Shown here: in pieces, positions 21,805 to 29,132 of the stretch
Position numbering within the stretch: the stretch's first letter is position 1
Layout: each line of letters begins with the position of its first letter
Source of the DNA: Pelargonium tetragonum
Taxonomy: Eukaryota; Streptophyta; Magnoliopsida; Geraniales; Geraniaceae
Length of the DNA stretch: 29,132 bases
Direction of reading: 5' to 3'
NCBI GenBank assembly: GCA_036897445.1
Contig: JAYMTL010000182.1
Location: forward strand, 1-29,132
The notes under the pieces: generated by a model
What the model was told of the DNA's origin: nothing
Database searches by the model: none
Seen by the model: the letters and a program-made list of their open reading frames with translations, nothing else
Made by a program: the position numbers and the translations under genes

Positions 21805-22110
21805 CTAATATCTGTATTTTACTCTGTATCTTGACAAAACCTCTAGCTTTAGTCTTATGAGCTATATCCGCTGTCTTATAACCTAGACCTTGCTTAGTCG
21901 TACTCCTCTTCCTGTCTTGATAATAACTGTAGCTATAATGTTACCCAGTTTCTTACTCTTTTTGACTTACTTCTCCATCCGTATCCGTAGCTTAGATATA
22001 ATCTTTTTTGTAGCTAAATCCGCTTTTGTAATACGAGCTTTCTGCATCCCTGCTTTGTTACTCTTCATACCTTGCGTAAGAGTTTGAATTTTAGTCTTAG
22101 TTAATTCCCG
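21805..22110 (-). mobile_element. decayed copy of dispersed repeat family (copy R8) with a basic coding-like stretch
   Basis: The left end matches R3 (21811-21834 against 9149-9172, 22 of 24 bases; the match resumes to 21862). On the minus strand the right-hand half holds a run of over 40 codons rich in Lys, Thr and Ile (includes MQKARITKADLATKK), followed in the same direction by further basic words (VKKSKKLGN). Such basic stretches are typical of DNA-binding or nucleic-acid-binding tails of transposon proteins. The plus strand also has a 65-codon hydrophobic frame (21890-22087), probably a shadow. Fossil; family open. Confidence 0.4.
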
Positions 22111-22523
22111 GAATTCTTAGGACCTCTCCAGTAGCCATACTTTTCCATTTCTCATAGTTAGTAGACTCTTGAAAAATCTATTACTTAACCCACCTGGGAA
22201 ACTTTCTTTTCTACTTAGATTCTTTTACTTTTCCAAAAGGTCTTGGTAAATCTTATAAGGGAAGCCCGTCTCTAAAAAGCCTTAACCTTTTTAAATTTCT
22301 TACATAAAAAGATTCTAAAACCCTTTCAACTACATTGTATATAAGAGTTTCTAAGACAGCTCCTTTTAAAATCCTCTTTTATATTATAATTAGAATTAGA
22401 AATCCTCGAATTCCTATTATTTATTCTTTAGTGCTAAATACTGTATGTATCAGAAGAGGGTCTCTTCAAAAGAAAGGAAGACTTTTTCAATTATGACTCA
22501 TTTAAGAAAATAAGCAAACTCGT

Positions 22524-22543
22524 GTAAGTTTCATGACTAGCTT
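22524..22543. repeat. direct repeat, left copy
   Basis: GTAAGTTTCATGACTAGCTT matches 22734-22753 at 18 of 20 bases, 210 bases apart. Both differences are transitions (T/C and A/G). Confidence 0.6.
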
Positions 22544-22733
22544 TTATGGATCTCTTTTTATGTATTGTATTTACGCATTTACTGTATATAAGCTTACCTT
22601 TTCAACGACATACAAATTCCCCAGATTCTGTAACCCCTCTCCTATAGAAACGGGTCACTTTCCATAAGGGAAATGCAACAAAAGGAATACGATTTCACAG
22701 AAGAGCTCAAATGAAAAAAGGGTTCTCATTCAT

Positions 22734-22753
22734 GCAAGTTTCATGGCTAGCTT
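22734..22753. repeat. direct repeat, right copy
   Basis: GCAAGTTTCATGGCTAGCTT is the partner of 22524-22543. The left copy differs by C to T and G to A, both in the direction that cytosine-to-thymine mutation of one or the other strand would give. Confidence 0.6.
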
Positions 22754-23192
22754 CTTTTCTATCAGTATTTTCTTGAAAGTTTTACCCATTATATTATAAC
22801 CTTCTAGTAATCCGTAACTCTACCCTGCTAAGGCGGATTCCAAGATCTCTAGCTATAAACTCACTCTTGTTGACGGGACTTATCTTGCCTGTACCTACAA
22901 TACCTCCCCATCTAAATGGTTATTCTAGTTATCTAATAAGTATAGAAAGAAGAGTCTTAGTTATAGTAATTGTAGTATAAGAAAGCTATTTGAAAATCTT
23001 TACTACAAGGTTCTAAAGGGAGTCTTCTTTTTCAGTTCTAGGAGTAGCGGAAAGGCTTGAGTCTTACAAGATAAAGTGCCTTATGCTAAGAGAAATTCCA
23101 AAATCTAACGGAGTTATCTATTTCTTCCTTTTTACGACTGTTATGTCTTGTACTTTTTAGTTAAAGAAAAGGGTTTTCCTTAGTTCTGAGCT

Positions 23193-23216
23193 AGTTAAAG
23201 GGGAACCCCTTTAACT
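23193..23216. repeat. 11-bp perfect hairpin with AA centre
   Basis: AGTTAAAGGGG (23193-23203) pairs perfectly with CCCCTTTAACT (23206-23216) across two A bases. The central GGGGAACCCC belongs to the window-wide palindrome class, here with the longest perfect arms. The 2-base centre means a real loop would need to open one or two pairs. No gene ends here. Confidence 0.7.
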
Positions 23217-23695
23217 TTAAAGAACTCTAAAGATACATGCTTTTATCTCGTGTATACCCAACCCTGTTAAATTACAGAGCTAGGGTCTTAAGCTCTTTTA
23301 TATAAGGATTCCAGGGCCTTTTAAGGTATTTTACTTACCTGTTTTATACTTAAAAATTTCTAAAGTACGGAAACTGAATCATGCCTCTCTATAGTAAATA
23401 ACACCTTTCCTTAGCTTTTTAGTAAGGTAAAAACCCGGGTTTAACACCTTTTTTGGTCTAGGCAATGCTTTAACTGTCACTTTCTTCATGATTTATTTAG
23501 TACAGCTACCCTGCATATACAGATTTTAAGAGCAACAAGTGCTTTCAGAGAAACTAGAGGTATATTACCAGAATTCCGAGTAAGCTTTAAAATTTAGAGA
23601 GGAAAGACGAAGACACTAGAGGTAGAGCTGCAAATTACAATATATATATATTTTTCGGGATTGGGAAATCCGATTCCGGAGACTCCCTTATATCT

Positions 23696-23711
23696 TATAT
23701 TATATAATATA
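23696..23711. repeat. perfect 16-base AT palindrome
   Basis: TATATTATATAATATA is its own reverse complement. It sits 45 bases after the (TA)n tract at 23640-23651, between CCC and GGG triplets (23684-23688 region and 23712-23714). Confidence 0.7.
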
Positions 23712-24788
23712 GGGAAACCCTACCTTTGCCGCTAAGTTGTTAAAAATCAAAAAGAAAGGGCACCCTCTGAAAAGAATTACTCCTTGTCTTTATTAAACTA
23801 CTACAGAGCTTTGAAATTCTTTACTTTTTAAAGTATACTAAGTGCGCTTTTCTCTAATCCATCTTTTATACTACTCAGCCATATACACTTACTAGATTAC
23901 GATTCTATCGAGTTAGGGTATAAGTCAATATCTGAAGCACAGGGCTGGGAATTCATTCTTAAGAAGCTAGACGAGTTTTTAAAAGCGGGTCCCCACCTTT
24001 ATTGAAAATCAGAGGTTTGACTTCCGCTGCTAGTAAACAATGGTGTGACTATAGCTATACTTAGGATACTTACCACAATCAAATTAATACTTGCTTATAA
24101 AAAAGAGTATAGCTTATAAGGTTGTAGTATTAAAGTTTAAAAAGCGTACCTAATTCTATCCGTTTAATTGAGACCCGTGCCTTTACTTAACAGAAAGCCC
24201 CCTCTCTTTTTATAGGAGCATTAATTTAAGAATAAAAGTTGTATGAATAATTGAATTACTCCAGGTTTTCAAGGCTATAAACTAAAAAAAGGTTTAAATC
24301 CCTCCACAATAAAAAAGCTCCGAATTGGAGATATTTAGTTATTATGAAATCCCATAAGGATAAGACTAAATCTTCTCGCTCAGAAACCTACATATTTTCA
24401 TATTTTATGTTAGTCTCTTAATGCTTGGCTATAAAGAAAAAGGGTAACTTATCTACTAAAGGCCTCCTCTTGTAATTTAATAAACCAAAAATAAGAATCG
24501 ATAGACGAGGCTCTCTTAGACACTTTTTTTTAGAAAATACTGTGGATATTTCAGTACGGATCCTTTAAGTTATATATTAAACCCAAATTTAGAACAGAAC
24601 CAGTCCAAGGTCAACAAGTAGGAAACTCTATGGCTTTCATTATTTAAACATTATTTGAAGTATCCGACGCACGAAGCGAACCTTAACTTTGACTTGCTAA
24701 AAAAAATTTCTATCTAATAGTTAGTCACTATCTAAAATCCCATGTAAAAAGTCAATTTTAAGATTCTTTTACTTTATATATATAATAA

Positions 24789-25154
24789 ATGCTTGGTTTC
24801 TTCGTTACGCGAGAAGTTTGCCCTAAAAATCCTGACATTTTGAAACTTCTACCTGGACAAGGCCTAATAGGATATACGGGTAGTGTAGTAGTTAGGGGTA
24901 CCTCTTTTCTGCATAGAGTGTTAAAAGATATAAAGACTCCTGAGTTTATAGTCCTAAGTAAGAGAGGGGCTCTGAAGTACGCAAATCCTTTTGTAAACCA
25001 AGAGTCTATTAATTTATTCCGACTTTTTGTAAGGGTTTTTTACTTTGGTCTGTTTGTTTCCGTGGTGAAAGTTCCGTGTAAGTCTTATCTCCTTCGGGGT
25101 CTCTATTTACTTTCTGATATAGGTGTATTGCCAGTTCTCAATTCTAGAAGGTAG
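24789..25154 (+). CDS. doubtful 121-codon open frame, unknown product
   Basis: The longest start-to-stop frame in the window, beginning at an ATG after an AT-rich run and ending in TAG. The predicted protein is basic, with one hydrophobic segment at about residues 76-93 that could be a membrane span, and a Gly-rich patch (LPGQGLIGYTG) at 21-31. No family is recognised, and no ribosome-binding site, intron signal or neighbour supports it. At this base composition, an open run of this length is expected roughly once by chance in 29 kb read in six frames. A 10-bp inverted repeat overlaps its end (25142-25190). It is most likely not a gene. Confidence 0.12.
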   Translation: MLGFFVTREVCPKNPDILKLLPGQGLIGYTGSVVVRGTSFLHRVLKDIKTPEFIVLSKRGALKYANPFVNQESINLFRLFVRVFYFGLFVSVVKVPCKSYLLRGLYLLSDIGVLPVLNSRR

Positions 25155-25190
25155 AAAGACTCGTTAACGCAAGTTCAAACCCTTCTAGAA
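25142..25190. repeat. inverted repeat TTCTAGAAGG / CCTTCTAGAA
   Basis: Ten-base perfect arms at 25142-25151 and 25181-25190, separated by 29 bases. Each arm contains the palindrome TTCTAGAA. The left arm overlaps the stop of the 121-codon frame. There is no T-run directly after it, so a bacterial-type terminator is not supported. Confidence 0.6.
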
Positions 25191-28100
25191 GTTTGGGTTA
25201 CGAAAGGGAAAACAAAACTTAATTAGTATAATATAGTAAAGATAGATATTGTATTAAGGAATGCTAGTAGCTAAGGATACTGCCTGCGGTAAGTCTTCAA
25301 CTAAAATAAAAAAATTTTTTAAGCTTTTGGCGAATAAAATAAATTGACGTTAACCCATAAAATATAAAAAAGGACCGCTCTTAGTTCTAATGAAGGGTAA
25401 CCCTTTGCGCTGGAGTAACCTTAGTTTAGAGAGTCCAGGTAGGGCAGGAACACCTAAGCGGTAGTAGTTTAAAAATATTCAAGCTATTTTTAAAAGCTTC
25501 TGGAATTTAAGGAAAGGGTGCTGTTGACAGTTTTTAAGCAACTTCTATACCATAAACAAACACTCGTAACGTAATAAAAAAGAAAATACAAGCTTTTTAA
25601 AACCAGAAAAAGCCGAAGTTTGTTGAGGTAAGTAACTATAAATCTGTAGTACCAAAAGGAAATATAAGGAATGAGGGGTTTACATTGCAAGTTACTCTCC
25701 CCGGATTCTAAATCAAAGACATAGACATCCAGTCATGGCAGGGACTTTATGAAGAATCCTGGAATTCAAGAATTTAAGCTTTTTTATACAACTATTCATG
25801 TCCCATTATTAGCATTTCTGTGTCTTGCTACATTTCATAAAAAAGGTACTTTAGAAAGCAAAACTTTATTCACAAGGAACTCTATTGCTAAGGAGCCCTC
25901 TATTTCCACTCTCACTCGAAATTTTAGAAAATCGGAAAAAGCTTAAACCCTTAATGCGATTATCTCAAACTAAAAAGGGGTATATCTCCTAGAATATCCT
26001 TAGTAGAGACCCACAACTCTAGCGCTAGCCAAGCCCGTTTGGTAGAAAAAAGTCTTCTATATAAGAATAAGAGGAACCCTTTTTCGAAGTGCTTTATCTT
26101 CTTAACTCTTAAGGGTTGAATTGAATGCGATTAAGAGGAAGCTTTGATGCAGTAGTTAGAGTCAAAACTGGTGTAGTATAAAGAACGCCCTTAAACAAGA
26201 TAATATGAGTATAAAAGGGAAACCCGAATGTATAAAATCTCTAGAGGAGATATAGTCCTGTACTAAACAAGGGTTGCTAGTAAAGTGCCCTTAAAGCACG
26301 GAAAAGGTATAACTTAGGTAACAGGTGGGTGTGTGCTCTACTTTCCGCAATAAAACAAAAAATTCTTCGTTTTAAAGAGTGCCTTTACCTCTCAGGATAA
26401 CTTACAAAAAAGAGCTTTTTAGTTTAAAACAAGAAAGACTCCGCGAAACACTTATAAAGGATCCCGTTATTTTAAAAGGCAGTGACATATCCTATATTTT
26501 TCTTGGTTTGAGGTTCTAATATCGGTATATCAAAGAGTTGAGCCACTCAAGATAAAAACCCTTTCGGTTACAGAGTCGTCTGCCATATAAATATAAGTAA
26601 CCCTAATTAGAGTCCAAATTCTAAGGGATTCCTGCAGTCCTGGAAAAGTCTCTATAGTAACAACTAAAGGCTTTTACTATACGTGTAAGTGAGTAGAAAT
26701 TCACCCAATTGCGGTATAAATTAGGCTCGCTGCTTTGTAAAGAAACCTGGGGTTTTACGCAGAAATTTTTTAGCAAGAACTATATTATATAATAAGGGAA
26801 TCCGTAACAATAAAATTCTTTAAATCTTAAATCTCTAACATAACCTAATAGAATCTAGAACAAATAAAGTTTGATATGAATATATATATATGTACTGAAC
26901 TTTATTTGTATGCAGTAGCTTTTTTAGCTCTACTAGGGGCACCCCGGTTTGACTAAAAAGAATAAATCCCGCTTTACTTGTTATAAAGGACTCTAAAGCG
27001 CATAACTCTCAAAAATACTAAGTGAGGGTAGCTACCTTATCGATTCTGCATAGAAGAAAGAATCCGGTTAGTAGTATAAATTTTCGAACGAGGACTTGTG
27101 GAGTCTTTTTAGAAAGGAGGCGTTGCAATGCCTATAACATAGGAGTTTAATCTTTTGCCGGGTACGAGATTTAAAGATTCACCCGAAAGTTTCATATACT
27201 ATTTCCTATTTTTCTTGTTAATCTTACAACTTTTATAGAATAATATCGCTTTTTACTTAGTACAGTTAATACGGAAGTGCCTAACCTTGAATCATGAGTT
27301 ATGGCTACGAAGACTGAGAAAGATTTAGATAAATAAGTACTAACTCTAGAGATTATAAGAACTCCTAACAAGCAAGAATACAATAGGCAGGATAGCTACG
27401 GGTATTAGGCATAGGAATCCCGGAAAGTTAGAGTTTCGAGAAAGGTATAATAGCTCCGATCGGTATGCGGATAGAGTAAGAAAGTGGTTATTATTAATAA
27501 GGAGTGCTTTCTAACTCTCGTGTACCTTATCAAACCTTTGACTTTCTTCTAATAGTTTAGGTTTTAGGTATTATACTTTTCTTTGGAAAAGACATTTCGT
27601 TTTCAACCCAGTCGGGAGGGTATCCCCTTTATGCAGCGGGCATTACTTTCTTTTAGTGAATAAGAAAATCGGGTAGGGCTTTGATTAAAACTTATTTAGG
27701 GGCTCCTTTACCGGTAAGGGTATAACAAAAAAGTTTTTCTACCAGACTCCTTGACAATCTCTATTGGTTGACATATCTAATTCGTGCTAAGATGGCAAGT
27801 AACCTGTGACTTGTGTGAAAAAGCTAAAAACCCGCTTTATATTATAAAACAGGTATTATATATACTTAGGGTTCCTGAGACTTATTCATAGAATTCTCTT
27901 ACGTTCTTCAAAGAGAATAACAAGAGACCTGCCAAAAAAAGAAAAGGGTTATTGCATCTTGGAGCATCCATGTATAAAAAAATACAAGGAATCTTGTAAC
28001 TTGTAAGTTTGATGTACCTCATAAAGGGCGGGAACTTGTTAAAACTAGACCTTTTAAAGCAGGAATTTTCCCTTCATTATATACAACTTGTTTTTTACAC

Positions 28101-29132
28101 CTTAAGCAAGCATAGCAGAAATCCAATCTGGGTCGAAAGCTTCTATTTTCTTATTATTTTCTTTATTGTAAGGAATTTCTTTTTTATAGGGACAGCCCCA
28201 AAGCATACTTTAGATTTAGAAAAACCCTATTGATTGTGCCAAAGTCCTTTTGTCCCGACTTACCGTTCCCAGACCTTGTTACGCTACGGTATGAATACTT
28301 AGTTTATAGTAGATACGGAATTTGTAGTAAGGAATGCTCCCGATTTTCTTATTCAGTCAGTCAATAGGAAATACGCTTTTATTGCAGGACCCCTTTCATG
28401 TACTAACCAGTATTCACTTCCTTTGTAGGAATAGTGCTTTGCAAGGAAGACTTTCGTTAAGAAGTGGGATGAGAGATAGCCCCCCCAATTTACATAAGAG
28501 AGACTCATAGTCTCTTTATAAGGATAAGGGAGTCCTTGTCTTGTAGGGTTGTAAACTGCTAAAATGAACACAAATATAATATAGAGTTAGAGTCTCGAAC
28601 TGCGGATCAAAATCATTCTAATTAGAGCAGAAATTGAAAATTTATAACTATACTAAGGATCTACCATATATGCCTTATTTTTCTAAGAACCCCTCCGCGC
28701 TATTTTTCATTTTTTCTTAAACTTAGATAAGCTTTACTTTAAGTCTAAAGGTATTTAATCGTCTGTATTTATGTAAAGTTCATTTGTGAAATAGCAAACT
28801 TTTAGTTATAATTTTTATTAATATGTGACACAAGAACTTTATACCCGACGTATCCTTCTTAAGAGACGTCAAATTCCTAACCTAAATGAATTTGCTTTCT
28901 TGTAAACTTATTATTATAGCGCTTTAATAAGGGGTATATAACGCAAGCATTCTTAAAAATGAAAAAGAGTTGTATTACACACGTTTGGTTTTTTGTTACT
29001 TGATATAAAAACGCAGACCTTTTGTTCCTTGTAAATATGTACCCTTCTTTTGAAGAAGTTCTATTAAAAAGCACGATGAAGGATTCGTCTCAGACAAGAG
29101 CGGATTTTCAATCTTTATTTACCTGATACGAA
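25191..29132. other. gene-free stretch to the end of the window
   Basis: No gene recognised. Open frames at 25490-25690 (minus), 25749-25946 (plus), 27192-27383 (minus), 28009-28233 (plus), 28353-28571 (minus) and 28877-29074 (minus) are 63-74 codons, near chance length, and show no domains. The stretch holds a TA tract (26880-26891), GGATCC (26459-26464) and AAGGGAGTCCTT (28526-28537) among other short palindromes. Confidence 0.55.

Larger units (their letters stand above)
22115..24788. other. gene-free stretch with small repeats and hairpins
   Basis: No gene recognised. It contains a diverged direct repeat (22524-22543 and 22734-22753), an 11-bp hairpin (23193-23216), an AT tract (23640-23651) and an AT palindrome (23696-23711). 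Positions 22840-22985 have wording like the repeat family (AGTCTTAGTTATAG...TTGTAG) but no match long enough to call. Confidence 0.5.

Noticed and set aside
22840-22985. Ninth copy of the repeat family.
   Set aside because: Only general TAG/CTT wording is shared. No word of 14 bases or more links it to another copy.
25142-25190. Rho-independent terminator.
   Set aside because: Arms are AT-rich and widely spaced, no T-run follows, and the frame before it is doubtful.
1-29132. rRNA genes (small or large subunit, whole or fragmented).
   Set aside because: I looked for the universally conserved core words of both subunits on the plus strand and by eye on the minus strand and found none.
1-29132. 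CRISPR array or prokaryotic mobile island.
   Set aside because: No regularly spaced identical repeats, no operon-like gene packing and no long frames.
1-29132. Genes hidden by a variant genetic code (for example TAG or TGA read as an amino acid).
   Set aside because: TAA, TAG and TGA all appear densely in the frames I followed. Removing one would not give long frames with recognisable products in the stretches I checked.

Overview
This window looks like about 29 kb of eukaryotic, AT-rich (roughly 35% GC by eye), essentially gene-free DNA. No reading frame is convincing as a gene. The longest open frame from a start codon is 121 codons, about what chance gives at this base composition. I recognise no rRNA, no intact tRNA, no CRISPR array and no bacterial-style operon.

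The best reading of its origin is a RIP-mutated (repeat-induced point mutation), AT-rich block of a filamentous ascomycete nuclear genome. In 420 bases counted by hand (positions 10021-10200, 14581-14700 and 24421-24540), CpA+TpG is 20 against ApC+GpT 34, and TpA is 55 against ApT 34. These are the directions expected when CpA has been turned into TpA. The main alternative is intergenic DNA of a very large organelle genome, for example of a green alga. The many short palindromes would fit that as well. I put the fungal reading at about two in three.

Layout. 1-4.7 kb: no gene, many short palindromes and small hairpins. 4.7-10.4 kb: several decayed copies of one dispersed repeat family (4.73-5.05, 6.96-7.29, probably 7.50-7.64, 9.14-9.27 and 10.23-10.40 kb), an unusual open stretch at 6.58-6.81 kb and an imperfect 45-base hairpin at 8.29 kb. 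10.4-14.1 kb: no gene. 14.1-16.2 kb: a cluster of four tRNA T-arm-like (Pol III box B-like) motifs, all read on the minus strand. 16.2-18.5 kb: nothing recognised. 18.5-22.1 kb: the densest repeat block, with four more family copies, two of them facing each other as an inverted pair around 20.35 kb. 22.1-29.1 kb: no gene beyond the doubtful 121-codon frame at 24.79 kb, with a diverged direct repeat, an 11-bp hairpin, a 16-base AT palindrome and TA tracts.

The most interesting structures are the repeat family, whose copies keep the same short coding-like words (for example LNYITS) at matching positions, and the over-represented palindrome type AAGG-GNNC-CCTT scattered through the whole window. 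No genes are seen to work together here; the window reads as a repeat graveyard.
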